Origin: an uncultured Bacteroidales bacterium
GTDB taxonomy: Bacteria > Bacteroidota > Bacteroidia > Bacteroidales > UBA932
Length of the DNA stretch: 64,000 nucleotides
NCBI GenBank assembly: GCA_905235445.1
Contig: CAJOLJ010000013.1
Location: 1 to 64,000 of the forward strand
Reading direction: 5' to 3'
Positions 9,387 through 19,050 of this stretch are shown piece by piece. The translations under genes were made by a program, and so were the position numbers. Below the pieces are notes generated by a model that saw only the letters and a program-made list of their open reading frames with translations, ran no database searches and was not told the origin of the DNA. The number at the start of each line of letters is the position of its first letter. Positions within the stretch are counted from its first letter, which is position 1.

Positions 9387-12300
9387 CTACTTGCCTGCAA
9401 GCCTCTTGTAGGTTGCGTAGCGGATCTTCGCAAACTCCTCGGTCTTCTGCAGGAGCTCGGCAGCCCTGTCGGGGAAGAGCTTGTAGAGGGATGCGAAACG
9501 TACCTCACCCTTCAGGAAGTCCTGGAACTTGGTCCAATCGGGCTCCTTGGCCATATCGAGGGTGAAGGGGTTCTTGCCCTGCTCCTCGAGGGTCGGGTTG
9601 TAGCGATACAGATGCCAGTAGCCGCACTCCACTGCGAGCTTCTCCTCCTTCTGGCTCAGACCCATACCGGCCTTCAGGCCGTGGTTGATACAGGGAGCGT
9701 AAGCGATTATGAGAGAAGGTCCGTCATAAGCCTCAGCCTCCTTGATGGCGTTCAGATACTGGACGGGGCTTGCACCCATGGCGACCTGTGCGACATAGAC
9801 ATATCCGTAGGACATTGCCATCATTCCGAGATCCTTCTTGCGGATCTTCTTGCCGGAAGCAGCGAACTTGGCGATGGCACCTGCAGGGGTGGACTTGGAT
9901 GACTGGCCACCGGTGTTGGAATACACCTCGGTATCGAGAACGAGCACGTTCACGTTCTCGCCGCTTGCGAGGACATGGTCGAGTCCGCCGTATCCGATAT
10001 CGTAAGCCCAACCGTCACCTCCGAATATCCACTGGCTGCGGGAAGGAATGAAATGACGGTACTCAAGGAGCTTGGCGCAGGCAGCGCCCTTCTGGGTCGT
10101 CAGGATGGGAACGAGCTTGTCAGCCACTTCCCTGGTGACGGCGGCATCCTGGGGAGCCTCAAGCCACTTCTTCATCAGATCCTTGGCCTCGTCGCTGACA
10201 CCTTCCTCCTCGATGGCTGCTGCCATCGTAGCGGCGACAGTCTCGCGGGCCCTGTCGGATCCGAGTTTCATACCGAGACCGAACTCGGCGTTGTCCTCGA
10301 ACAGGGAGTTCTGCCAAGCGGGACCATGGCCCTGTGCATTGGTGCAGTAAGGAGATGCAGGGAAGGATGCACCGTAGATTGAGGAGCAACCGGTAGCGTT
10401 GGCGATCATCATGTGGTCACCGAAGAGCTGGGTGATGTTCTTGATGTAAGGAGTCTCACCGCAACCTGCGCAAGCGCCGCTGAACTCGAACAGAGGCTGT
10501 GCGAACTGGGAGTTCTTCAAGTTGGCGGCCTTGTTGACTGCGCCTTCCTTGTAACCGACCTTGGTATTGAGGTAGTTGAAGTTGTCCTGCTCGCTCTCGT
10601 GTCCGACGTAGGGAACCATGCTGAGAGCTTTGTTCTTGGCGAGGCAAACATCGACGCAGTTGCCGCAACCGGTACAGTCGGCAACGGAGATGCTGAGGGC
10701 GTACTTGTAAGCCTTGAGAGGTCCTATGGCCTGTTTCATCTTGATGGTGGCGGGAGCCACTGCGGCCTCCTCCTCGGTCAGGAGGAACGGACGGATAGCT
10801 GCGTGAGGGCAGACGAAGGCGCAGGTGTTGCACTGGATACAGTTGACCTCGTCCCACTGGGGAACGGTCACTGCCACACCCCTCTTCTCGTAGGCGGAAG
10901 TGCCGGCAGGCATCGTACCGTCTGCGTAAGGGAGGAAGGAGCTGACGGGAAGGGTGTCACCGGCCTGGGCGTTGACGATGTCGGCGACCTTCTTCACGAA
11001 CTCGGGAGCGAAGCGGTCCTTGTTGGGGTTCTCGAACTTGGCAGTGAGCTCAGCCCACTCGGCGGGAACGTGAACCTTGGTGTACTCGCCACCGCGGTCA
11101 ACTGCTGCATAGTTCATGTTCACCACATTCTCGCCCTTCTTGCCGTAGGACTTCACGATAGCGTCCTTCATGTACTTGACGGCGTCCTCGTAAGGGATGA
11201 TGCCGGTGATCTTGAAGAATGCGCTCTGGAGGATTGTGTTGGTCCTTCCGCCCAGTCCGATCTCGGCTGCGATCTTGGTGGCATTGATGATGTAGAGGTT
11301 GATGTGCTTGGCACCTATGATGGCCTTCACATTGTCAGGGATCCTCTTCACTGTCTCCTCCTCGTCCCAGAGGCTGTTCAGGAGGAGGGTGCCTCCTTCC
11401 TTGATGCCCTTGAGGACGTCATACTTCTGGAGATAAGAAGGAACGTGGCAAGCCACGAAGTCGGGGGTGCTCACCAGGTATGGTGCCTTGATGGGCTTCT
11501 CACCGAAACGCAGGTGCGAGCAGGTGTAACCGCCGGACTTCTTGGAGTCATAGTCGAAGTATGCCTGTGAATACAGAGGAGTGTGGCTACCGATGATCTT
11601 GATGGTGTTCTTGTTGGCACCGACGGTTCCGTCTGAGCCGAGGCCATAGAACTTGCACTCGGTGGTGCCGGGCTTCACGATGGAGATCTCCTCTTTCAGG
11701 GGGAGGGACTTGAAGGTGACGTCATCGACGATGCCGATGGTGAAGTCAGCCTTGGGCTCCTTGAGGTCGAGGTTGTCGAATACGGCGACGATCTGTGCGG
11801 GGGTGGTATCCTTGGAGGAGAGGCCATAACGTCCGCCGATCACCAGAGGCTGGAACTCCTTGCCCTGGAAGAGGGCCTTGACATCCAGGAACAGGGGCTC
11901 TCCGAGAGCTCCGGGCTCCTTGGTGCGGTCAAGCACGGCGATCCTCTTGACGGTCTTCGGGAGAACCTTGAGGAAGTACTTCTCAGCGAAAGGACGATAC
12001 AGGTGAACGGTGACAAGACCTACCTTGCGGCCCTTGGCCTCGAGGTAGTCGATGGTCTCCTTGATGGTCTCGGTTACGGAACCCATTGCGACGATGATGT
12101 TCTCGGCATCGGGTGCACCGTAATATGTGAAAGGACGATATTCCCTACCTGTCACCTCACTTATCTCACCCATGTAGCGGGCTACGATGTCGGGGAGGGC
12201 ATCATAGAACTGGTTGCGCACCTCCTGGCCCTGGAAGTAGACATCACCGTTCTGGGCGGTACCGCGGGTAACGGGAGCGTCAGGGTTGAGGGCACGTGCA

Positions 12301-12917
12301 CGGAAGTTCTCGAGGGACTTCGTGCTTACCATCTTCTTCAGGTCTTCCTCATCGAGGGCCTCGATCTTCTGGATCTCGTGGGATGTGCGGAATCCGTCGA
12401 AGAAGTGGAGGAAAGGAAGGGAGGACTTGATGGCGGAGAGGTGTGCCACGGCTGCGAGGTCCTGGGCCTCCTGGACCGAACCGGAAGCCAGCATGGCGAA
12501 GCCGGTCTGGCGGCAGGCCATGACATCCTGGTGGTCACCGAAGATGGAGAGGGCATGGGTGGCGAGGGAACGGGCCGAAACATGGAACACGCCGGGGAGC
12601 ATTTCACCAGCGATCTTGTACATGTTCGGGATCATCAGAAGCAGACCCTGGGATGCGGTGTAGGTCGTAGTGAGGACACCGGCCTGGAGGGAACCGTGAA
12701 CAGTGCCGGAGGCGCCTGCCTCGCTCTGCATCTCGGTCACCTTGACAGTCTCTCCCCAGAGATTCTTCTTGCCGTGGGCAGCCCATTCGTCGATGTTCTC
12801 GGCCATGGGAGAAGAAGGAGTGATGGGATAAATCGCGGCATGCTCGCTGAAGAGGTAAGCGATATTGGCAACCGCGGTATTACCGTCACAGGTAATGAAT
12901 TTCTTTTCTTTTGCCAT
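9387..12917 (-). CDS. nifJ: Pyruvate:ferredoxin (flavodoxin) oxidoreductase
   Basis: A single-chain PFOR of 1176 residues, the normal length. It oxidises pyruvate with CoA to acetyl-CoA and CO2 and passes electrons to ferredoxin or flavodoxin. The N-terminal TPP-pyrimidine domain starts TCDGNTAVANIAYLFSEHAAIYPITPSSPMAE; gamma- and CoA-binding domains follow. The 2x[4Fe-4S] ferredoxin domain has CIQCNTCAFVCP and CTGCGNCVDVC near residues 690-760. The C-terminal TPP domain has FSGACAGCGETPY, the GDGWAYDIGYGG metal/TPP motif and VYSNTGGQSSKSTPAGA. It marks anaerobic pyruvate metabolism. It lies 51 bases downstream of fabD on the same strand, so pyruvate-derived acetyl-CoA and fatty-acid start-up may be co-expressed (inference). 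Confidence 0.97.
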   Translation of the reverse strand: MAKEKKFITCDGNTAVANIAYLFSEHAAIYPITPSSPMAENIDEWAAHGKKNLWGETVKVTEMQSEAGASGTVHGSLQAGVLTTTYTASQGLLLMIPNMYKIAGEMLPGVFHVSARSLATHALSIFGDHQDVMACRQTGFAMLASGSVQEAQDLAAVAHLSAIKSSLPFLHFFDGFRTSHEIQKIEALDEEDLKKMVSTKSLENFRARALNPDAPVTRGTAQNGDVYFQGQEVRNQFYDALPDIVARYMGEISEVTGREYRPFTYYGAPDAENIIVAMGSVTETIKETIDYLEAKGRKVGLVTVHLYRPFAEKYFLKVLPKTVKRIAVLDRTKEPGALGEPLFLDVKALFQGKEFQPLVIGGRYGLSSKDTTPAQIVAVFDNLDLKEPKADFTIGIVDDVTFKSLPLKEEISIVKPGTTECKFYGLGSDGTVGANKNTIKIIGSHTPLYSQAYFDYDSKKSGGYTCSHLRFGEKPIKAPYLVSTPDFVACHVPSYLQKYDVLKGIKEGGTLLLNSLWDEEETVKRIPDNVKAIIGAKHINLYIINATKIAAEIGLGGRTNTILQSAFFKITGIIPYEDAVKYMKDAIVKSYGKKGENVVNMNYAAVDRGGEYTKVHVPAEWAELTAKFENPNKDRFAPEFVKKVADIVNAQAGDTLPVSSFLPYADGTMPAGTSAYEKRGVAVTVPQWDEVNCIQCNTCAFVCPHAAIRPFLLTEEEAAVAPATIKMKQAIGPLKAYKYALSISVADCTGCGNCVDVCLAKNKALSMVPYVGHESEQDNFNYLNTKVGYKEGAVNKAANLKNSQFAQPLFEFSGACAGCGETPYIKNITQLFGDHMMIANATGCSSIYGASFPASPYCTNAQGHGPAWQNSLFEDNAEFGLGMKLGSDRARETVAATMAAAIEEEGVSDEAKDLMKKWLEAPQDAAVTREVADKLVPILTTQKGAACAKLLEYRHFIPSRSQWIFGGDGWAYDIGYGGLDHVLASGENVNVLVLDTEVYSNTGGQSSKSTPAGAIAKFAASGKKIRKKDLGMMAMSYGYVYVAQVAMGASPVQYLNAIKEAEAYDGPSLIIAYAPCINHGLKAGMGLSQKEEKLAVECGYWHLYRYNPTLEEQGKNPFTLDMAKEPDWTKFQDFLKGEVRFASLYKLFPDRAAELLQKTEEFAKIRYATYKRLAGK

Positions 12918-12968
12918 ATTGTTAAAAAAATAAATGTTGTGATATCGGATTGGCGATAGTGATCAGTG

Positions 12969-13874
12969 TTATTCTTCGGTGGGTGCAAGGGAACTGATGC
13001 CCTCGATGAGTACGTCGGGACCGGCTGTCCTCTTCACTAGGCCCTGCAGGACCTTCCCGGGACCTATTTCCATGAAATACGTCGCCCCGTCACGGAGCAT
13101 GGCCTCGGTATCCTGGGTCCAGCGGACCGGGCTGGTGAGCTGCAGGAGCAGGTTCTCCTTGATCCTGGCGGGATCGGTCTCACCCTGGGCTGAGACATTC
13201 TGGTAGATGGGGCACTTCGGGGCACAGATGCGGGTTCCCTCAATTGCCTTGCCCAGCTCCACCCTGGCAGGCTCCATAAGGGGAGAGTGGAAGGCACCGC
13301 CCACCATCAGGGGAAGGGCCCTCTTGGCACCTGCCTCCTTCGCAAGGACGCAGGCCTTGGCCACTGCCTCCTTCTCGCCGGATATGACCACCTGGCCATT
13401 GGAATTGTAGTTGGCGGGAACGACTATTCCCTCGACACAGGCGCAGACCTCCTCGACCTTTTCATTGGGAAGGCCTATTATGGCTGCCATCGTGCCGGGG
13501 ACCTTGTCGGTGCATTTCTGCATCTCGGATGCCCTCAGGGCTACAAGACGAAGTCCATCCTCGAAACTCACCGCACCGCTGGCGCAAAGGGCACTGAACT
13601 CCCCGAGGGAGTGGCCCGCGACCATATCGGGACGGAAATCGGGATAGACTGCCGCTAGAATCGTGGAGTGGAGGTAGATTGCCGGCTGGGTCACCCTTGT
13701 GGCCCTCAGGTCCTCGTCGCTGCCTTCAAACATTATTTCAGTTATCTTGAAGCCAAGGATGGAGTCGGCGAGGTCGAACATCTCCTTGGCCGTGGAGCTT
13801 CCTTCGTAGAGGTCCTTGCCCATAGTGGGGTATTGGGATCCCTGCCCCGGGAAAATATAAGCTTTCTTCATCAA
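12969..13874 (-). CDS. fabD: Malonyl-CoA:ACP transacylase
   Basis: FabD, 301 residues, transfers malonyl from CoA to acyl carrier protein for fatty-acid elongation. FPGQGSQYPTMGKDL at the N-terminus, the nucleophile motif GHSLGEFSALCASG near residue 90, and the GAFHSPLM histidine segment near residue 200 are all present. Single gene upstream of nifJ, 51-base gap. The other fab genes are not in the window. Confidence 0.96.
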   Translation of the reverse strand: MMKKAYIFPGQGSQYPTMGKDLYEGSSTAKEMFDLADSILGFKITEIMFEGSDEDLRATRVTQPAIYLHSTILAAVYPDFRPDMVAGHSLGEFSALCASGAVSFEDGLRLVALRASEMQKCTDKVPGTMAAIIGLPNEKVEEVCACVEGIVVPANYNSNGQVVISGEKEAVAKACVLAKEAGAKRALPLMVGGAFHSPLMEPARVELGKAIEGTRICAPKCPIYQNVSAQGETDPARIKENLLLQLTSPVRWTQDTEAMLRDGATYFMEIGPGKVLQGLVKRTAGPDVLIEGISSLAPTEE

Positions 13875-14170
13875 AAAAAAATTTAGTGTGTGCTACTGGG
13901 ACCATGACTTCCATGGTCAGATATCCAAGTGCGTGACCATGTGATGCGTGTACATCCACACCGCAAAGTAGCCGGTAAGGTGGCACTTCACTTGATATAA
14001 CATGCAAAATTAACAAAATCGCTTGAAAAAACATAGTTTTTGCAGGTCCCTAAGTTTTGATTTGCCACGATTTGGGGGGTGAGGGAGAATTTTGCGGTAT
14101 TGTACCCACCCGGAGGGGAAAGCGTACCTGGGGGGACGGGCCCTGGGGGCAGTCCCCAAAATGTATGAAA
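13875..14170. other. Intergenic region between fabD and tRNA-Arg
   Basis: About 300 bases before the tRNA promoter, without a supportable gene. It holds a minus-strand TAATTTTG at 14005-14012 that fits a -7 box for fabD-nifJ and a GC-rich patch at 14097-14155. The two ORFs of the track here (66 and 74 residues) have no recognisable content. Confidence 0.5.
14005..14012 (-). promoter_or_regulatory. Candidate -7 box for fabD-nifJ
   Basis: TAATTTTG on the minus strand, a full match to TAnnTTTG, about 130 bases upstream of fabD. No clear -33 TTTG. Confidence 0.35.
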
Positions 14171-14202
14171 TTTGCTTGGTAATGGTTTTTTGCCTAAATT
14201 TG
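14171..14202 (+). promoter_or_regulatory. Promoter of tRNA-Arg
   Basis: Perfect match to the Bacteroides primary-sigma promoter: TTTG at 14171-14174, 20-base spacer, TAAATTTG at 14195-14202. The predicted transcript start near 14209 leaves about 24 bases of 5' leader before the mature tRNA. Confidence 0.8.
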
Positions 14203-14232
14203 CGGTGCACATTTAAAAATACGTGTCTCTTT

Positions 14233-14304
14233 GCCCCCGTAGTTTAACGGATAGAATTTGGGATTCCGGTTCCTACGATAGGCGTTCGATTCGCCTCGGG
14301 GGTA
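14233..14304 (+). tRNA. tRNA-Arg (anticodon CCG)
   Basis: A 72-base cloverleaf. Acceptor GCCCCCG pairs with CGGGGGT (first pair G-T), discriminator A. The anticodon stem TGGGA/TCCTA encloses TTCCGGT, giving anticodon CCG, which reads CGG (Arg). The T arm is AGGCG-TTCGATT-CGCCT. CCA is not encoded: the sequence after the discriminator is CAACA. A consensus promoter lies upstream and a hairpin terminator directly downstream. Confidence 0.93.
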
Positions 14305-14310
14305 CAACAA

Positions 14311-14334
14311 AAGCCAAGCTTCCCGCTTGGCTTT
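14311..14334. terminator. Bidirectional terminator between tRNA-Arg and the GH94 gene
   Basis: GCCAAGC (14313-14319), short loop, GCTTGGC (14325-14331), flanked by AA on the left and TTT on the right. On the plus strand it ends the tRNA; on the minus strand the following CTTTTGTTG serves the GH94 gene, whose stop is at 14355. Confidence 0.75.
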
Positions 14335-14354
14335 GTCCGTTTCCGGGGGCAGTG

Positions 14355-16745
14355 CTAGAGGTCGATTTCCAGCTTGTGCACTCCTGGCTCGTAGGGAATG
14401 AAAACTTTGCCTCTTCCTCCCCCCTGACGTATGGTAAGGTCATACTCCGCATCACGGAAACGACGATGGATCCTGTATGTACCGATAGGTATGCAAGGTT
14501 CCACGAGAAGCCCGTCAAACTGGGGCTTGATGCCAAGGAGGGCCTCGCTTACCGCCTTCCAGGTCCAGGCTGCGGTACCGGTGAGCCAGCTGTTCTTGCC
14601 CTCACCCGGCCTTGCCGCATCCTTTCCGGCAACCATCTGGCAGAACACGTAGGGTTCCACTTTCCTGAGCTGCTGGTCTTTAACGAAAGCGGGGGTTATC
14701 TTGCGGTAATGCCTCCATGCGTCCTCGGCACGTCCTGCCATGGCCTCCCCTATTATGACCCAGGGGTTATTGTGGCAGAAGATGCCGGCGTTTTCCTTGT
14801 ACCCCTCGGGATAGGAACTTATCTCGCCGTACTCCTTGAGATAACGGGTATAGGCGGGATTGTTCAGAACCAGTCCGTGCTCGCACTCGAGGTACTTGAC
14901 TGCGGAGTCCAGGGCCTTGTCGCAGAGTCCCTCGTCGGCACCGATCCTGGCCATGGTACACCAGCCCTGGCTCTCGATGAACACCTTTCCTTCCTCGTTC
15001 TCGGAGGATCCGATCTTCCTTCCGTAGTAGTCATAGGCACGAAGGAACCACTGCCCGTCCCAGCCGTATTTCTTGACGGAGTCTTCCATCCGGGCGACTG
15101 CCTTCAGGACTTCCTCAATGTACGGCTTGTCCTCAGCTACTGCGGGATGGGAGAGAAGCTCGGCGAAATCCCTGCCCTGGGCAACGAACAGCCCCGCTAT
15201 CATCAGGGACTCGGCCCTACTGCCCTCGGTCTTGTTCTCGGTGGTCTGGAAGGACTCATCGGGATTGTCGGAGAAACAGTTGAGGTTCAGGCAGTCATTC
15301 CAGTCAGCCCTGCCGATGAGGGGAAGGCCGTGGGGGCCGAGATTGTCGGTCACGTGCTTGAAGCTTATCTTGAGATGGTCCATAAGGGACACTTCCGTAC
15401 CGGGCTTGTTGTCGAAGGGGACAGGTTCCTTCAGGATGCTGAAATCCCCGCTTTCACGGATGTAACCTATGGTTCCGAACAGCAGCCACAGCGGGTCATC
15501 ATTGAACCCACCGCCGATATCATTGTTGCCACGCTTGGTAAGGGGCTGGTACTGATGGTAGCAGCCTCCGTCCGGGAACTGGGTGGCCGCTATGTCCAGT
15601 ATGCGCTGACGTGCCCTTTCCGGGATTAGGTGCACGATACCTGCGAGGTCCTGGTTTGAGTCACGGAATCCCATTCCACGTCCAATGCCGCTCTCGAAGT
15701 AGCTGGCGCTACGGCTCATGAAGAATGTGATCATGCACTGGTACTGGTTCCAGATATTGACCGTACGGTCAAGTTCGGGAACATCCGATTCCACAGTGAA
15801 CCGGCCAAGGAGGTCGTCCCAGAAGGCCTTGAGATGTGCGAATGCTGCATCCACCTGCTCTGTAGTCGCAAACGCCTCCATCATGGCCCTGGCCTTGGTC
15901 TTGTTGATTACTGCAGGAGCCTCGAACTTCTCCTCGGGAGAATTCTCGACATAACCGAGGACGAATACCAGGTCCTGGGTCTCCCCCGGAGAGAGAGTGA
16001 GGTCGAAGCGGTGTGATGCCACAGGGCTCCAGCCGTGGGAGCGGGTATTGCCGGAAGTTCCGGCGAGTACCTGCCCGGGGGCCTCGAACCCGTTGTACAT
16101 GCCGATGAAAGTCTCCCTGTCGGTATCGAACCCGTCGAAGGGGCGGTTGACCCCGAAGAAAGCGTAGTGGTCACGGCGCTCGCGGTACTCCGTCTTGTGG
16201 TAGATGACGCCACCCTCGATTTCAACTTCGCCGGTGGAAAGGTTGCGCTGGAAGTTCTCCATGTCGGTGGATGCGTTCCACAGGCACCATTCCACGAAGG
16301 AATACAGCTGTATGGACTTGGGGGCACCTCCGGTATTGGTCAGGCGCAGACGGTGGACTTCGCAGCGGTGTCCGATGGGGACGAAGAAGAGGGTCTCGGC
16401 CCTTAGGCCATTCTTCTCGCCCGCAATGCGGGTGTAGCCCATCCCGTGACGGCACTCGTAGGAGTCAAGCGGGGTCTTGGTGGGTTTCCAGCCGGGGTTC
16501 CAGATGACCTCTCCGTCCTTTATGTAATAGTAACGCCCGCCCGCATCCATGGGCACGCCATTGTAGCGGTAGCGCAGGATCCTGCGGAACTTGGCGTCCT
16601 TGCAGAAGCAGTAGCCGCCTGCGGTATTTGATATAAGTGAAAAGAAGTCCTCCGTCCCCATGTAATTGATCCATGGCCACGGGGTGGCCGGATTGGTAAT
16701 CACATACTCGCGAAGGTTGTCATCGAAATGTCCGTATGTCTTCAT
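14355..16745 (-). CDS. GH94 family glycoside phosphorylase (cellobiose-phosphorylase-like)
   Basis: A 796-residue cytoplasmic enzyme from the preferred start [16 protein letters not shown] at 16745; the track start at 16817 adds 24 atypical residues. Glycosyltransferase-36/GH94 features: N-terminal beta-sandwich with [17 protein letters not shown], then the (alpha/alpha)6 barrel with [15 protein letters not shown], the general-acid segment [12 protein letters not shown] near residue 413, and [12 protein letters not shown] near 477. These fit cellobiose phosphorylase, which uses phosphate to split a beta-1,4 disaccharide into glucose-1-phosphate and glucose; a related disaccharide is possible. 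No signal peptide, so it acts on imported disaccharide. Monocistronic, convergent with tRNA-Arg and divergent from the ABC exporter. Confidence 0.88.
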   Translation of the reverse strand: MKTYGHFDDNLREYVITNPATPWPWINYMGTEDFFSLISNTAGGYCFCKDAKFRRILRYRYNGVPMDAGGRYYYIKDGEVIWNPGWKPTKTPLDSYECRHGMGYTRIAGEKNGLRAETLFFVPIGHRCEVHRLRLTNTGGAPKSIQLYSFVEWCLWNASTDMENFQRNLSTGEVEIEGGVIYHKTEYRERRDHYAFFGVNRPFDGFDTDRETFIGMYNGFEAPGQVLAGTSGNTRSHGWSPVASHRFDLTLSPGETQDLVFVLGYVENSPEEKFEAPAVINKTKARAMMEAFATTEQVDAAFAHLKAFWDDLLGRFTVESDVPELDRTVNIWNQYQCMITFFMSRSASYFESGIGRGMGFRDSNQDLAGIVHLIPERARQRILDIAATQFPDGGCYHQYQPLTKRGNNDIGGGFNDDPLWLLFGTIGYIRESGDFSILKEPVPFDNKPGTEVSLMDHLKISFKHVTDNLGPHGLPLIGRADWNDCLNLNCFSDNPDESFQTTENKTEGSRAESLMIAGLFVAQGRDFAELLSHPAVAEDKPYIEEVLKAVARMEDSVKKYGWDGQWFLRAYDYYGRKIGSSENEEGKVFIESQGWCTMARIGADEGLCDKALDSAVKYLECEHGLVLNNPAYTRYLKEYGEISSYPEGYKENAGIFCHNNPWVIIGEAMAGRAEDAWRHYRKITPAFVKDQQLRKVEPYVFCQMVAGKDAARPGEGKNSWLTGTAAWTWKAVSEALLGIKPQFDGLLVEPCIPIGTYRIHRRFRDAEYDLTIRQGGGRGKVFIPYEPGVHKLEIDL

Positions 16746-16879
16746 GGTCAAATTGATTGGGTCACACAAAGGTAAGTACAGATTTTCTGAGTTGCAAAAA
16801 AACGGGGGCGGGACCATCTCTTTCTCTTTTAGCAGACCCTGGGATGACCGGTGAGAGAACCTCTTTTCAATCTTAATCC

Positions 16880-16910
16880 TTTGCCGTTGATGGAATAATT
16901 GCTATTTTCG
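16880..16910 (+). promoter_or_regulatory. Promoter of the ABC exporter gene
   Basis: TTTG at 16880-16883, 19-base spacer, TATTTTCG at 16903-16910 (one mismatch to TAnnTTTG). The predicted start near 16917 leaves about 58 bases of leader. Confidence 0.65.
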
Positions 16911-16975
16911 CATCTTTACCAAAACATCTGGACGGACATCACAAATTTCCCACTTCTTCCCCTCCTTCTTCTTCC

Positions 16976-18814
16976 ATGAACCTATTCCAACTGTTCAAAC
17001 GGATTATTCCGTACATCAAGCCTTTCCGCTTCCTGCTTGTTGCGACACTCACCCTGACTTTGCTCGGTTCCCTGCTGGCCCAGGTCAACGCCATCGTGCT
17101 GGACAGGACAGTTGACGCGATAAACGCCCTGGTAGGCTCCCCTACCTTTACCTGGGCAAAGGCTGCCAAGATTCTCACTATCGTAAGTGTCGTGCTCCTT
17201 GGCAAGGAAATCCTCCGTGCGGGGATTTCATTCGGACAGAACATCTTCGGTGAGAAACTGCGCATAAACATTTCCCAGAAACTGTCCCTGGGGGTCGTTG
17301 AGCGCATCCTCAAGTACCGCATGGCCTTTTTCTCCCGCAGCGAGAATGCCCCTGGAATGCTCCAGGCAAGAATAGACCAGGGGGCGAGCAGCATCTCGAG
17401 GACCATCCAGAACTTCTTCATCAACCTCCTTCCGATGGTGGTCAGTTCCGTCCTCGCCCTTATCCTCATATTCGCCGCAAACGTCTACGTCGGACTCGTC
17501 GCACTGGCGGTGGTTCCCGTCTACTTCTGGATTACCGCCCTCCAGGGGCGCAAGCTCAAGAGCTCCCGGAAGAACATGAGAGGGTTCAATGAAAAGAAAA
17601 GCGGCAGTATCATGAACATCCTCGAGAGCATAAACGTCATCAAGTCTTTCAACCGCGAGGAGATAGAGTTCGGCAAACAGACCGAACTGCAGTACGGGTT
17701 CTACGGCAGCCAGCTCAGCATCCGCAAGGCCTCCTTCGGGTTCGATGCCCTCAAGAGCTTCGTCAACCAGACCGGTACGGTTCTCATCATAATCCTCACC
17801 TCCTACCTGGTCCTGAGCGGTTACCCCGGGATGACTATCGGAAAGATCATGTACCATATCATGCTCTTCTCGAACGTCACCGCCCCGATTTCCCAGTTGC
17901 AGAGGATCTTCGATGACCTCAACGATGCCCTAGTCTATGCCGAAGGGTACTTTGACATAGTGGATGCGGAGGGTGAACTGGAGCCCACCGGCGGATACAA
18001 GCCCGAGAAGGTGAGGGGCAACTTCGAGATGAAGGGTGTGGACTTCACTTATCCCAACGGGACGAAGGCCCTGCACAATGTATCCCTGAAAGTCGACAGC
18101 GGCGTCATCACCGCCCTCGTCGGACTTAGCGGTGCCGGTAAATCCACCATCGTAAACCTTCTGGACAAGTTCTATGAACCGGACTGCGGTTCCATCACCC
18201 TGGACGGGGTGGACCTGAAGGAGTGGGATACGCACTACCTGAGGGAGCACATCGGCCTTGTTCTCCAGAAGAACCACATCTTCAGCGGCAGCATCGAGGA
18301 GAACATCCGCTACGGAAGGCCAGATGCCACCTTCGAGGAAGTGGAGGAGGCAGCGAAAAAGGCAAGCGTCTATGACCAGATTGTCGGCCTTCCGAACGGG
18401 TTCGACAGTCCCGCCACCCTCCTGTCGGGAGGCCAGCAGCAGCGCATTGCCATTGCCCGCATGTTCCTGAAGAACCCGCCGATCATCTTCCTGGATGAGC
18501 CTACGGCCTCGCTCGATGCTATAGCGACGGAGCAGATCAAGGCCGCCATCGATGCCATCAAGAAAGACCGCACCGTCATCATCATTTCCCATTCGATATC
18601 ACAGATCATCGACAGCGAGATGGTCTACGCCCTCAAGAATGGCAGGGTCGAACAGAGCGGCGACCCCGACAGCCTGTACCGGGAAGGAGGCGTGTACAAG
18701 GATATCGTGGATGCATCCGCAAGAAGCCTCAATATCGAGAAACTGGCCCAGACGATAGACTCAGAGGGAAGAAGAGGCCGAAGGGAAGAAGAACTCGGGG
18801 ACAGCGGGCAGTAG
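16976..18814 (+). CDS. ABC exporter, fused permease and ATPase
   Basis: A 612-residue half-transporter of the MsbA/lipid-drug exporter type. Roughly residues 1-330 form a six-helix transmembrane domain; the nucleotide-binding domain follows with Walker A GLSGAGKST, signature LLSGGQQQRIAIAR, Walker B IIFLDEPTASLD and the switch histidine in IIISHSISQI. It works as a homodimer in the inner membrane. The substrate cannot be inferred: there is no dedicated neighbour, and the adjacent genes are a GH94 enzyme (opposite strand) and a secreted esterase. Confidence 0.9.
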   Translation: MNLFQLFKRIIPYIKPFRFLLVATLTLTLLGSLLAQVNAIVLDRTVDAINALVGSPTFTWAKAAKILTIVSVVLLGKEILRAGISFGQNIFGEKLRINISQKLSLGVVERILKYRMAFFSRSENAPGMLQARIDQGASSISRTIQNFFINLLPMVVSSVLALILIFAANVYVGLVALAVVPVYFWITALQGRKLKSSRKNMRGFNEKKSGSIMNILESINVIKSFNREEIEFGKQTELQYGFYGSQLSIRKASFGFDALKSFVNQTGTVLIIILTSYLVLSGYPGMTIGKIMYHIMLFSNVTAPISQLQRIFDDLNDALVYAEGYFDIVDAEGELEPTGGYKPEKVRGNFEMKGVDFTYPNGTKALHNVSLKVDSGVITALVGLSGAGKSTIVNLLDKFYEPDCGSITLDGVDLKEWDTHYLREHIGLVLQKNHIFSGSIEENIRYGRPDATFEEVEEAAKKASVYDQIVGLPNGFDSPATLLSGGQQQRIAIARMFLKNPPIIFLDEPTASLDAIATEQIKAAIDAIKKDRTVIIISHSISQIIDSEMVYALKNGRVEQSGDPDSLYREGGVYKDIVDASARSLNIEKLAQTIDSEGRRGRREEELGDSGQ

Positions 18815-19017
18815 GCTATTTCAGGACAATCCGAGAGGATTTCCTCAGAGGGGAGGGCCGGGATCATCCAGCTCTCCCCTATTCGTCTGAACTTTGCAGG
18901 ACATCATCCAGCCACCGCAAAATCCCATTATCGTTCCATATTGTTCAAGAATTCGGTCAGTGGGACAATTTCGAAAGAAGACGCTCTCCCTCCCTGCCAC
19001 GGACGGATTCATATTGT

Positions 19018-19025
19018 TACTTTTG
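19018..19025 (+). promoter_or_regulatory. Candidate -7 box of the secreted esterase gene
   Basis: TACTTTTG, a full match to TAnnTTTG, 26 bases before the start codon. No clear -33 TTTG. Confidence 0.4.
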
Positions 19026-19050
19026 CGCTTGATGCAATAAACCACCAATC

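Noticed and set aside
10413-11570. 385-residue plus-strand ORF over nifJ
   Set aside because: Shadow of nifJ, with valine/leucine-rich composition typical of reverse-frame reading.
14223-15629. 468-residue plus-strand ORF over the tRNA and GH94 gene
   Set aside because: It runs through the tRNA-Arg gene and antisense to GH94; no domain content.
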